A DNA stretch of 64,000 nt, from contig NZ_DASSWP010000030.1 of assembly GCF_035704785.1 (NCBI RefSeq), positions 1-64,000 of the forward strand. The letters are read 5' to 3'. Within the stretch, counting starts at the first letter, position 1; each line of letters starts with the position of its first letter. The stretch comes from Gracilimonas sp035704785. GTDB lineage: Bacteria > Bacteroidota > Rhodothermia > Balneolales > Balneolaceae. Positions 1 to 6,906 of the stretch are shown here, piece by piece. The translations under genes were made by a program, and so were the position numbers. The notes under the pieces were generated by a model, which worked only from the letters and a program-made list of their open reading frames with translations, searched no databases and was not told where the DNA came from.

Positions 1-1
1 G

Positions 2-160
2 CGTTATCGAAGAGGGTTATTCGGCTCGGATGCTGTGAACGAAATGCTGGAGATCATCAAGAATCACGAAACGGTGACGATGGTGTATGCCTCCAGAGAT
101 GAGGAATATAACAGCACGGTTTTGTTGAAGGAATTTTTGGAAGATTTGTTAGACAAGTAG
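2..160 (+). CDS. DUF488 family protein, C-terminal fragment
   Basis: Only the last 52 codons lie in the window; the reading frame is open from base 2 to the TAG at 158-160. The translation contains VTMVYASRDEEYNSTVLLKE, which matches the conserved end of DUF488 proteins (usual form: V-T-L-L-Y-A-A-R-D-E-E-H-N-x-A-V-V-L). DUF488 proteins are small cytosolic proteins of about 120 residues with no firmly established biochemical role. A hairpin begins 18 bases after the stop codon. The family call is fairly secure from the motif, but the N-terminus is outside the window, so completeness cannot be judged. Confidence 0.75.
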   Translation, partial: RYRRGLFGSDAVNEMLEIIKNHETVTMVYASRDEEYNSTVLLKEFLEDLLDK

Positions 161-177
161 TTTTTAATAGCCTCATA

Positions 178-215
178 ATTCAGTAAGGGCGCATCGCAAT
201 GCGCCCTTACTGAAT
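178..215. repeat. Perfect palindromic hairpin (GGGCGCAT family)
   Basis: Two perfect 17-base arms (178-194 and 199-215, left arm ATTCAGTAAGGGCGCAT) flank the 4-base loop CGCA. The element directly follows the DUF488 gene and may act as a terminator for it, but no T-run follows. Its G-rich arm and C-rich complementary arm resemble the palindromes at 340, 851 and 2339, so it is probably an intergenic repeat of the same general class. Confidence 0.8.
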
Positions 216-233
216 TATCTCAGACTTGTTCAA

Positions 234-307
234 GCGTCTCGCTAGATTTTTAATGATACTTTACTTTGACTGATTGTGCTTATCAAAACACCGCACAAAC
301 GAGACGC
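234..307. repeat. Inverted GCGTCTCG / CGAGACGC pair
   Basis: GCGTCTCG at 234-241 is matched by its reverse complement CGAGACGC at 300-307, each inside a longer related context ending in CTAGA. The same core recurs at 2406-2455, so this is a degenerate copy of a second intergenic repeat type. The intervening AT-rich bases show no gene. Confidence 0.6.
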
Positions 308-339
308 CTGCGCTAGATGTTTGGGATGATTTATTATTC

Positions 340-373
340 ACCGTAGGGGCAATTCATGAATTACCCCTACGGT
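340..373. repeat. Palindromic repeat overlapping the cupredoxin stop codon
   Basis: A 34-base palindrome with one mismatch (C350 against A363); the left arm begins ACCGTAGGGGCAATTCA. It is nearly identical to the perfect copy at 851-886. The minus-strand stop codon of the cupredoxin gene (bases 369-367) lies inside the right arm, so the repeat supplies the gene's last codons and stop. Confidence 0.85.
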
Positions 374-831
374 AGTAATTTCTCAGTTTCGCGATTTAGC
401 ATTTCTATTATTGAGCCGGGGATACTTCCGACGGGGTAATCGGGGATCTCTTTCACTTCTCCCACCAAAATTCGTCCGGCATGCCCCATTCGTTCATGGG
501 GAAGACAGAAATAATCGTACATACCGGCCTCATCTAATGTTAAGAACCAGGTTTGTCCGGAGGTGAGCATTCCTGAATCAAAAGATTGGGCTGTTTCAGG
601 AATTCGTTGTGGACGACGATTATCAGGATGATAAGCTGTAACCGTATGTAACCCCTCCACCACTTCAAACCGGATCACATCTCCCGGCTGAACCTGCAAT
701 ACAACCGGCTCAAAGCGGGCATCTTCTGCTGTTCCCAACACTTTTACGGTGAGGGTGTCCGTCGGTAGCGCATAGGTTGAAAATGAAATTCCGAATACAA
801 AAATCAGAAATACGACATTGAAGAGTTTCAT
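367..831 (-). CDS. Periplasmic cupredoxin (plastocyanin/pseudoazurin-like)
   Basis: A 154-residue exported blue-copper protein. Residues 1-21 form a signal peptide. The cupredoxin fold follows, with the type 1 copper ligands visible as H62 (in GLHTV) and C109-x2-H112-x2-M115 (in YFCLPHERMGHAG). Family knowledge makes it a one-electron carrier in the periplasm; next to nirK and a SCO protein it probably donates electrons to the nitrite reductase (inference). It is the last gene of the minus-strand nirK cluster, separated from the SCO gene by a 36-base palindrome, so co-transcription is uncertain. The stop codon is provided by a second copy of that palindrome, which may have replaced a few original C-terminal residues. 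Confidence 0.85.
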   Translation of the reverse strand: MKLFNVVFLIFVFGISFSTYALPTDTLTVKVLGTAEDARFEPVVLQVQPGDVIRFEVVEGLHTVTAYHPDNRRPQRIPETAQSFDSGMLTSGQTWFLTLDEAGMYDYFCLPHERMGHAGRILVGEVKEIPDYPVGSIPGSIIEMLNRETEKLLP

Positions 832-850
832 GATCTCATCATTTAAATTT

Positions 851-886
851 TACCGTAGGGGCAATTCATGAATTGCCCCTACGGTA
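851..886. repeat. Perfect 36-base palindrome between SCO and cupredoxin genes
   Basis: Bases 851-886 read identically on both strands; the half-site begins TACCGTAGGGGCAATTCA. It abuts the TAG stop of the SCO gene (889-887) and lies about 20 bases upstream of the cupredoxin start. It is a near-identical copy of the element at 340-373. As RNA it would form a strong hairpin between two genes that otherwise look co-directional. Confidence 0.9.
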
Positions 887-1501
887 CTACATATTCTTTA
901 GCATGGCTTCAATAATATCTACTGCTTCATCCATGGATTGATTTAAGCCCTCCACCCTTTTGGCAATTTTACCTTCGGTATCCAGAACCGTAACCAGGTT
1001 GGAGTGGGCAAAATGTCCGTCACTCGTTTGTTGGTATTTTACGCCCATCATAGTGGCCAGCATTTTTATATCTGTGTGTTTGCCGGTGATGAAATGCCAC
1101 TCGGGGAGATCAAGCTGTTCATATTCGGCATATTCCTTCAACACTTCGGGCGTATCGTTTTCGGTATCAAAAGAAACAGCTAGTACATTTGTTTTGGCCT
1201 GGGCTGATTCATCCAGAGAGCTGAATAATTTCCAGGTATCCTGAATTAAGATCGGACAAACCTGAGTGCAATTTCCGTAAAACAGCACCACGATCACCGG
1301 TTCACCCTGAAAATCACTGAGCTGAACCAAATTGTTTCTGTGATCAACGAACTCAGAATCCAGGTGATACAGTGAATGATCTGCGTGGATCGCTTCTGCT
1401 TTTAGGGCTTCCTTTTCAATTCCGTGGTTACCATGTTGTGCAACTGCTTCAAGAGATAAAATCCCCAAAAAAGCCAACGTATATGCAATTACTGATTTCA
1501 T
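887..1501 (-). CDS. SCO1/SenC/PrrC-family copper chaperone (nirK-linked)
   Basis: A 204-residue exported thioredoxin-fold protein. A signal peptide covers about residues 1-21. The copper-binding C-x3-C motif is C78/C82 (NCTQVCP), and the third ligand is most likely H166 (GHFAHSNLV). A His-rich stretch (QHGNHG and later HADHS) precedes the domain. SCO proteins deliver copper to, or reduce, CuA and other copper sites. Because it overlaps the FGE-like gene by four bases (ATGA) and lies in the nirK cluster, its client here is probably nirK or the cupredoxin rather than the oxidase, which has its own SCO gene at 27.6 kb. That client assignment is inference. Confidence 0.9.
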   Translation of the reverse strand: MKSVIAYTLAFLGILSLEAVAQHGNHGIEKEALKAEAIHADHSLYHLDSEFVDHRNNLVQLSDFQGEPVIVVLFYGNCTQVCPILIQDTWKLFSSLDESAQAKTNVLAVSFDTENDTPEVLKEYAEYEQLDLPEWHFITGKHTDIKMLATMMGVKYQQTSDGHFAHSNLVTVLDTEGKIAKRVEGLNQSMDEAVDIIEAMLKNM

Positions 1502-2313
1502 AGTGTTTCTCCATTGATACTTGTTTGGGAGGATGATATCGGTTCATTATAAGCACAGCGAAATCCGACCATCCCGGTTGTTATTTTTGGATTGAAGCTC
1601 ATCCTGGTAATATATCTTATGGAAGCAGCATAACTGTACACGCTTCCGAGAGTATTCATTCTTCCCACCGTACCACAATCCAGCGAAAGTTCATCAGCAA
1701 TGATGGGTCTGAAATCCTCCACCCATTCCATGACCAATCCAAACTGATCTTTAATGCCTTCGGTATTTTCAATTCCTGTTGATCCGACTTCAGCCAGGTT
1801 CTTTACATCTATTCCGGAGTACCAGTTGATAAGTCCGCTGCTGAATTTGTTCATCTTCGCTTCGGAATCAAATTCCATCAATTGGGCTGAGTATTCCCAT
1901 TCATTCAAGGTTGGTAGTCGTCCGCCTCGCTCGGCACAGTAGGCATTGGCCGTATACCATGAAACTCTTGTTACGGGTCGATTCACACCAACATTTTCAT
2001 ATCCCGGATCCAGGTCAGATCTCCATTCTCTTAAATATCCTTTATTAGTAAAAATGGGTGGAATTTCAGAACGCCTCCATTTGGGATTATTTTTTAAAAA
2101 CTCAACGTATTGCTCGTTGGTAACGGCTGTCTCATCCATGTAAAAAGAATCAACAGCAACCTGTTCGCCTTCAACTTCCGGTAAAACAGAATGAAAAGAT
2201 CCCGCCGGAACAAGCACTCTTGCCGTTTGTGAAGACGCAATCTCAGGCATGAAGACCATCATCACAGCGATTGTGATAATGGAAAAAGTGAATATGTTCG
2301 TTTGGGATCTCAT
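1498..2313 (-). CDS. FGE/SUMF1-like exported protein without the catalytic cysteine pair
   Basis: A 271-residue protein with a signal peptide (about 1-29) and an FGE-sulfatase (SUMF1/EgtB/PvdO) fold: VPAGSF near residue 35, DETAVTNEQY at 60-69, RPVTRVSWYTANAYC at 112-126, GGRLPTLNEWEY at 130-141, and GFRCAYN at 250-256. Genuine formylglycine-generating enzymes carry a GGSWxCxxxYC segment before the final GFR. Here that segment reads DCGTVGRM and later YSYAASIRY, so the paired active-site cysteines are not both present; only C126, C213 and C253 remain. It overlaps the SCO gene and follows nirK. FGE enzymes are copper-dependent, which makes the copper neighbourhood interesting, but no function can be assigned. 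Sulfatase activation looks unlikely. Confidence 0.8.
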   Translation of the reverse strand: MRSQTNIFTFSIITIAVMMVFMPEIASSQTARVLVPAGSFHSVLPEVEGEQVAVDSFYMDETAVTNEQYVEFLKNNPKWRRSEIPPIFTNKGYLREWRSDLDPGYENVGVNRPVTRVSWYTANAYCAERGGRLPTLNEWEYSAQLMEFDSEAKMNKFSSGLINWYSGIDVKNLAEVGSTGIENTEGIKDQFGLVMEWVEDFRPIIADELSLDCGTVGRMNTLGSVYSYAASIRYITRMSFNPKITTGMVGFRCAYNEPISSSQTSINGETL

Positions 2314-2338
2314 CGTTGTAATATTATTTCCTTGTTAA

Positions 2339-2371
2339 ACCATCGGGGCGAATGCGATTCGCCCCGATGGT
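2339..2371. repeat. Palindromic repeat (GGGGCGAAT family)
   Basis: Arms of 15 bases (2339-2353, ACCATCGGGGCGAAT, and its complement at 2357-2371) flank GCG. It lies between nirK and the FGE-like gene, about 26 bases upstream of the latter. It is a sequence variant of the same palindrome style seen at 178, 340 and 851. Confidence 0.85.
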
Positions 2372-2405
2372 AATTTTATTCAGATTTTCAAATCTAATAC
2401 TGGTT

Positions 2406-2455
2406 CAAGCGTCTCGCTTGGACGTAAACCTGGCACAAGCGAGACGCTTGTGCCA
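2406..2455. repeat. Nested palindromes with CAAGCG-TCT/AGA-CGCTTG core
   Basis: Bases 2406-2420 read CAAGCG-TCT-CGCTTG. Bases 2431-2455 form a longer palindrome, TGGCACAAGCG and its complement around AGA. The two units are inverted copies of one another. They lie just downstream of the nirK stop codon and may fold into a terminator-like structure. The element at 234-307 shares the core. Confidence 0.8.
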
Positions 2456-2471
2456 GATCTTTTTCAATTAC

Positions 2472-3605
2472 CTAATTCTTACGAGGACCAGCTTTTAGCG
2501 TACCGGTAGCACCTTTTTCAGCGTCCACGAATTCATGATCGATCAGGATGTATTTACCTTCTTCAGGCACGATCATATCCATGGTAGCTGAACCGGATGC
2601 ACCCAAAAGTACGGTCTGCATTCCGCGCATTTCGTTGAATGGGTGTCCTTCTAACCACACTTTGTCAAAGATTCCGCCAATTACATGGAAACTTGATGTT
2701 CCGCTCGGGCCGTTATTGCTAACGTGAAATCTCACACGTTCGCCTGCATTTGCTTTCAGCGGCTGGTCGTGGAGTATAGTTTGGTGTCCGTTGAATACTA
2801 CATGTGATGGATTGTTATTAGAAGCCGCTTCGAAATCGTAAGTATATAATTCACCTGAACCTTTTGTAAGGTAATACTCACTTTGAACGATCACATACTC
2901 GCGATCCACTTCATAATCAGTTGGATATCCGTCTTTTGGTGATACGACAACCACACCGTGCTGGCCCATGGCAGTGTGCATCAACACACTTGGAGTACCG
3001 CAGTGATAGATGTAGGTACCGGCATAGTTTGCGATCCAATCAAATTTGATGGTTTCGCCAGGGCCAATTGTTCTCCATTTGTCATCTTTAGCAACGGTTC
3101 CTGCATGAAAATCCATAGAGTGAGGCATCGGCATGATGGCGGATGAGTTTTTCTGATAAGGATTTGCAGCTACCTGATTCATAAATGGAGAACCGCCTTT
3201 CGCTGGATCTGTGATAGTAACTTCTTCATCCGAACGATTTTTCATAGTAAAAGTAATTCGGTCTCCTTCACGAACATGAAGCACCGGACCGGGAACGGTT
3301 CCGCCGAATGTCCATGCCTGATAGCGTACCCCTTCAGCCACTTCAATTTCCTGCACGATAATATCGATGCGGACTTCGTGATGTTTGTTGCCTTCATAAT
3401 CCAGCGGGGCCAGATTTGGCAGTTGAGTCAGGTAATCTCCTACTACTGGAGGCCCATCATAATCTTCAGTGTAAACTTCAGCTTCGGGCATGCCGAAAGT
3501 CATTCCGTCTAATTTGTACTCTTTGGTTTGAGCGAACAACATTGAGCTCATTCCAAAGATAATCATTCCGACCAAGAGGGTGATTTTTGAGATTGCGCGT
3601 TTCAT
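2472..3605 (-). CDS. nirK: Copper-containing nitrite reductase (NO-forming)
   Basis: A 377-residue two-domain multicopper protein that reduces nitrite to nitric oxide in the periplasm. A signal peptide covers about residues 1-25. All copper ligands are visible: type 1 copper H162, C202, H210 and M213; type 2 copper H167, H201 and H307. The catalytic aspartate (D165 in MPHSMDFH) and histidine (H268 in PSHVVFNG) are also present, so the enzyme should be active. Two TTAAGA-N8-TCTTAA sites lie upstream, at 29-48 and 107-126 bases before the start codon, pointing to control by the Rrf2/NsrR-like regulator encoded at 15 kb. No NO reductase or N2O reductase gene is seen in the window. Confidence 0.96.
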   Translation of the reverse strand: MKRAISKITLLVGMIIFGMSSMLFAQTKEYKLDGMTFGMPEAEVYTEDYDGPPVVGDYLTQLPNLAPLDYEGNKHHEVRIDIIVQEIEVAEGVRYQAWTFGGTVPGPVLHVREGDRITFTMKNRSDEEVTITDPAKGGSPFMNQVAANPYQKNSSAIMPMPHSMDFHAGTVAKDDKWRTIGPGETIKFDWIANYAGTYIYHCGTPSVLMHTAMGQHGVVVVSPKDGYPTDYEVDREYVIVQSEYYLTKGSGELYTYDFEAASNNNPSHVVFNGHQTILHDQPLKANAGERVRFHVSNNGPSGTSSFHVIGGIFDKVWLEGHPFNEMRGMQTVLLGASGSATMDMIVPEEGKYILIDHEFVDAEKGATGTLKAGPRKN

Positions 3606-3633
3606 AATTTTTGTATTTAGTTAATTATTAGTT

Positions 3634-3653
3634 TTAAGAGAATTTTATCTTAA
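3634..3653. promoter_or_regulatory. Predicted Rrf2/NsrR-type operator 1 (nirK-proximal)
   Basis: TTAAGA at 3634-3639 and TCTTAA at 3648-3653 with an 8-base spacer, centred about 39 bases upstream of the nirK start codon. This position suits a repressor that blocks the promoter or initiation. The same motif recurs at 3712, 14963 and 15465 with identical spacing. Confidence 0.7.
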
Positions 3654-3711
3654 ATAAGATCAAAACATTTATTTGCTACTTTTGAGATTAAAATAAACCC
3701 ACATTGTGAAT

Positions 3712-3731
3712 TTAAGATGAAGATGTCTTAA
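3712..3731. promoter_or_regulatory. Predicted Rrf2/NsrR-type operator 2
   Basis: TTAAGA at 3712-3717 and TCTTAA at 3726-3731, a perfect inverted repeat with an 8-base spacer. It lies 107-126 bases upstream of nirK and 177-196 bases upstream of the divergent sigma-factor gene, so it could control either gene or both. Confidence 0.65.
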
Positions 3732-3907
3732 ATATTTTCAATGCATTCCCTGCCATTAGAATGCCGCGTTTATGATTCTGCTTTCAAGATATTTATTCAT
3801 TCTATATTAGCTTTGATGGTGGCAGAAAAAATCTTTCTTTTAATTAAAATGTAACCCAACTATCCCAAATGGTATCTAATCCATAAAGCTATTTAAGAAT
3901 TAATATC

Positions 3908-4624
3908 ATGCTTAAATCGATAAAAACAGGTTCTTCTTTTAAAGAGTATTCATTTGTTAGTGCACAGAAATTCTCTGATGTATCAGATTCAGAGATCATT
4001 AAGCGGGTTAGCTCAGGGGAAATTCATTTATTTGAAGTGATAATGAGACGGTATAACCAGCGGCTCTACAGGATTCAGCGTTCATATATTTCGGATGAAG
4101 AAACCATTAAAGACATCCTTCAGCAAACTTATATCAACGCATTTGAGAACCTGGATTCATTTCGTGGAGAATCACAATTTTCAACCTGGCTAACCCGAAT
4201 TGCCATTAACGAGGCATTAAAGTATTTAAATAAGGAAAAACGCTATTCAAAACTCCAGCTTTTGCATGAGAAAACCTTGAAGAAAGAAGATTTCCAAAAC
4301 CTGGGTCCCACCCCGGAAGAAGCTGCTATTCAAAATGATTATAAGGAACTATTGGAAGACGTTATTGATACACTGCCCCCAAAATACCGCTCTGTATATA
4401 TAATGAGAGAAATTGAGGATATGAGCACAAAAGAAACCGCCGAATGCCTCAACATTTCGGAATCTAACGTGAAAGTAAGGCTGCACCGAAGCAAGCATTT
4501 GATTCAGGAGGCGTTGAACCAAAAACTAAGCGAAACCGAAATCTTTGATTTTATGGGCAAACGATGCGACATGCTGGTTTATCAGGTTATTATGCAGATT
4601 TCACGCCATATAAATAAAGCGTAA
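3908..4624 (+). CDS. ECF-type RNA polymerase sigma factor
   Basis: A 238-residue sigma-70-family protein. Region 2 spans about residues 40-110 (RYNQRLYRIQRSYI, then DILQQTYINAFENL and the promoter-melting FSTWLTRIAINEAL). Region 4 spans about 145-200 (LPPKYRSVYIMREIEDMSTKETA, followed by ISESNVKVRLHRSK, the -35 recognition helix). The N-terminus is about 30 residues longer than the conserved start of region 2, so the true start could be internal. The C-terminus ends in a GKRCDMLVYQV segment seen in some ECF groups. No anti-sigma factor gene is adjacent. It is divergent from nirK across a region with two predicted operators, so it may respond to NO (inference). Confidence 0.9.
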   Translation: MLKSIKTGSSFKEYSFVSAQKFSDVSDSEIIKRVSSGEIHLFEVIMRRYNQRLYRIQRSYISDEETIKDILQQTYINAFENLDSFRGESQFSTWLTRIAINEALKYLNKEKRYSKLQLLHEKTLKKEDFQNLGPTPEEAAIQNDYKELLEDVIDTLPPKYRSVYIMREIEDMSTKETAECLNISESNVKVRLHRSKHLIQEALNQKLSETEIFDFMGKRCDMLVYQVIMQISRHINKA

Positions 4625-4644
4625 CTGAACTTGTAAACCATCCC

Positions 4645-6099
4645 TTATATTTCACTTTCCACTTTTTCCATATTCCGATGGAGCGCCGTCATAAACCGAT
4701 CTATTTCTTCCAAGTGAGTACGCACGGAAAGTACAGTGAGCCTGAACCAGAATTTGCCTTTTATTTGCGTTGTGGATAAAAATATCTCCCCTTCCTCCAG
4801 TATCGAGTAATGCAGCTTCCTATTAATTTGGTCAAAGTTTTGTGATTTCAAAGTGGGCTTCCACCGAAAGGTAAAAGTAGTTAATTCCGGCTCAGGACTT
4901 ACCTCGATATCCTCAAGCTGCTGCAATTTATTCCAGGCATATCTTGTCAGTAATAGTTTTTCCTGAAGAGCACTTCTGAAGGCGCTTATCCCATGCAATT
5001 TCAGAGGAAACCATAATCGCAATGCCCTAAAATGCTTACTTAATTCGGGAGACACATCGGCCGGAGAATATAATGTCCGTTCCGCTGTTGTATCTTGCAT
5101 GTAGTTAGCTTCAAAGTGATGAGCTTTGATCAAGTGATCTACATTTTTGACTACCAAAGCTCCTGATCCATATGGCAAGAATAGCCCTTTATGAGGATCC
5201 AAAACCACTGAATCGGCCGTGGAAATCCCTTTCAATTTTTCTTTTCCTTCTCTTATTAACAGAAAGAATCCGCCATACGCTGCATCCACATGATACCATA
5301 TTCCCTGACGGTGCGCAATGTTTCCAATCTCTTCAAGAGGGTCAATAGCTCCCATATCGGTAGTTCCCACTGAAGCTACTATAAGCCACGGAATCAACCC
5401 GTTTGCTTTGTCTTTCTTGATAGTTTTTTCAAGCTCATTTGCCTTCATTCTGAATTTTTCATCCAATGGAATATGCCTTTTTTGGCACTCACTAAGCCCA
5501 CAAATTTTTAATGCCCGATCCACACAATGATGAGTTTGGTCACTCATATAAACTACTGCGTTTGAAATATCTGATGCCTTCAATCCGGCTTCCTCTCTGG
5601 CTGCGTGTACCGCTGTTAAATTGGCCATGCTTCCTCCCGATGCCAAATATCCGCCTGCCCCTTTTGGATAACCAATCATGTCAGACATCCATTTTATAAG
5701 CCTGTTTTCCATAGCTACTGCTCCCGGCGAAGCGAAAAACACTCCTGCATATCTATTCGTAACAGCAGCAATATAATCTCCAACCGCACTTGAGAATAAA
5801 CCGCCTCCGGGTATATATCCAAAATGATTCCCTGATGCGGGATTGAGTCCCTGCGGCAGCACCTTTGATTCTACAAAATTCAGGATTTCATCTATACCTA
5901 CCCCTTCTTCACTCAGAGTTTCGTTCAATATTTCTTTTATAGTCTCAGGATCGTGTTTCTTGTATGCTTTTTGTGAAGAGAGGGATAAATAAAAATTTTC
6001 TGAAAACTTATTGCCGGCCTTATTGATTTGCGCTTGCTCTTCCCGTGTTGTTTCGAGCACTCCTGATTTCTCCTGTAATTCCCTGATCCGTTTTTCCAT
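4645..6099 (-). CDS. Group II PLP-dependent decarboxylase (aromatic-L-amino-acid decarboxylase-like)
   Basis: A 484-residue fold-type I PLP enzyme. Visible signatures are the GNHFGYIPGGG substrate-entry segment (about 90-100), ASGGSMANLTA (153-163), the PLP-stacking histidine region SDQTHH (H190), the PLP-ring aspartate D272 in HVDAAYGG, and the Schiff-base lysine K304 in DPHKGL. Length and motifs fit aromatic amino acid, tyrosine or 2,4-diaminobutyrate-type decarboxylases; the substrate cannot be decided from sequence. It converges on the sigma-factor gene with only 20 bases between the stop codons, and no recognisable biosynthetic partner is nearby. Confidence 0.88.
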   Translation of the reverse strand: MEKRIRELQEKSGVLETTREEQAQINKAGNKFSENFYLSLSSQKAYKKHDPETIKEILNETLSEEGVGIDEILNFVESKVLPQGLNPASGNHFGYIPGGGLFSSAVGDYIAAVTNRYAGVFFASPGAVAMENRLIKWMSDMIGYPKGAGGYLASGGSMANLTAVHAAREEAGLKASDISNAVVYMSDQTHHCVDRALKICGLSECQKRHIPLDEKFRMKANELEKTIKKDKANGLIPWLIVASVGTTDMGAIDPLEEIGNIAHRQGIWYHVDAAYGGFFLLIREGKEKLKGISTADSVVLDPHKGLFLPYGSGALVVKNVDHLIKAHHFEANYMQDTTAERTLYSPADVSPELSKHFRALRLWFPLKLHGISAFRSALQEKLLLTRYAWNKLQQLEDIEVSPEPELTTFTFRWKPTLKSQNFDQINRKLHYSILEEGEIFLSTTQIKGKFWFRLTVLSVRTHLEEIDRFMTALHRNMEKVESEI

Positions 6100-6169
6100 G
6101 TAATTTTTTGTGATGAAATTTCCCCGCTAATATATAAATGAAAATTTACAACCGATTTAAAGACATATA

Positions 6170-6200
6170 AAAACCCCGGATCTTATTATAACCCGGGGCT
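6170..6200 (-). terminator. Rho-independent terminator of the DoxX-like gene
   Basis: Stem CCCCGG (6174-6179) and CCGGGG (6193-6198). Read on the minus strand the stem is followed by a T-run (A-rich at 6169-6173 on the plus strand). It lies 26 bases past the DoxX-like stop codon. Confidence 0.85.
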
Positions 6201-6225
6201 TAAGTAATAAGTCAGTATTTTGACC

Positions 6226-6636
6226 TTAGGCACCCGGTTCTGCTAAATTTGTGCCTGATTTTAACTCGGTAAGTTTAGCCAATACATAAGCGGAAATAGC
6301 CATCACGATATCCCGAACAGCTACATCTGCATGGTGCCATGTGAGCAGCAGGCTTAATGCTATCATCAACAGCCAGGCGGATACAATGTATGCTCCCAGG
6401 CGGGTATTCGTAAAAACAATAATACCGGCTATGATCTCTATCACTCCCACAATCATCATGAATGTAGCAGGCTCAAAAGGCAGTATCCCCGCTATTGATG
6501 GAGAAAGATAGGCGCTCCAATCTGCCAGTAAGTTCAAAAACTTATCTGCCCCGGCAGCAATGGGTACTATGGTGAACGTATATTTAAGTAATAACTGAAG
6601 ATTTACGACGCTGTTTAATTTGTTTTGATTAGTCAT
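6226..6636 (-). CDS. DoxX-like inner-membrane protein
   Basis: A 136-residue protein with four predicted membrane helices, roughly residues 14-30, 57-75, 82-99 and 104-120. The opening KYTFTIVPIAAGADKFLNLL and the central VGVIEIIAGIIVF match the DoxX/DoxD-like family. Members are small membrane proteins linked loosely to quinone chemistry or redox stress; a precise role is not established. It is monocistronic, with its own terminator. The upstream region lacks the TTAAGA motif, so there is no sign that it belongs to the NO regulon. Confidence 0.75.
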   Translation of the reverse strand: MTNQNKLNSVVNLQLLLKYTFTIVPIAAGADKFLNLLADWSAYLSPSIAGILPFEPATFMMIVGVIEIIAGIIVFTNTRLGAYIVSAWLLMIALSLLLTWHHADVAVRDIVMAISAYVLAKLTELKSGTNLAEPGA

Positions 6637-6723
6637 AGTTCTTTATTTAGGTGAAAATTTCAGGTATTAGATCATTCCCAGGCGGGTTTGGTTACATTTT
6701 TCAAAACACACAGTACTATCATT

Positions 6724-6906
6724 ATGAATAAAGATTTACCTGCAGAAGCTATAGCCGAACAAATTAGACAAGCCTGCATCAAGGCTGCACAAGAAGGATT
6801 TATGGATGCATCCATGAGTGGACTTTGTACGGAAGGTGCTATGGAAGCAGCAATAAGTGCTATGCAGTCCCTTGATCTGGAAAAAGTTCTCAGGCTAAAT
6901 TCATGA
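6724..6906 (+). CDS. Small conserved hypothetical protein upstream of DUF3565
   Basis: A 60-residue acidic protein, mostly helical and without membrane segments or cysteine motifs apart from two isolated cysteines. The ATG at 6724 (MNKDLP) is preferred over an upstream in-frame TTG at 6688 because conserved-looking sequence begins there. Its stop overlaps the start of the DUF3565 gene by four bases (ATGA), so the two are translationally coupled. I do not recognise a named family with certainty, and no function is proposed. Confidence 0.65.
   Translation: MNKDLPAEAIAEQIRQACIKAAQEGFMDASMSGLCTEGAMEAAISAMQSLDLEKVLRLNS

Larger units (their letters stand above)
3606..3907. promoter_or_regulatory. 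Divergent nirK / sigma-factor regulatory region
   Basis: An AT-rich gap of 302 bases between the divergent nirK and ECF sigma-factor genes. It holds two copies of the TTAAGA-N8-TCTTAA motif and a lone TTAAGA half-site at 3892-3897, just before the sigma-factor start. No open reading frame of note is present. Promoter elements for either gene could not be fixed with confidence. Confidence 0.6.

Noticed and set aside
178..215. CRISPR or attachment-site repeat
   Set aside because: The palindromes are scattered singly between genes with no regular spacers and no integrase or cas genes nearby.
3665..3690. FNR/DNR-type box (TTGAT-N4-ATCAA) upstream of nirK
   Set aside because: The closest match (TTGAT-CTTA-TTTAA on the minus strand) has several mismatches; the TTAAGA motif explains the region better.
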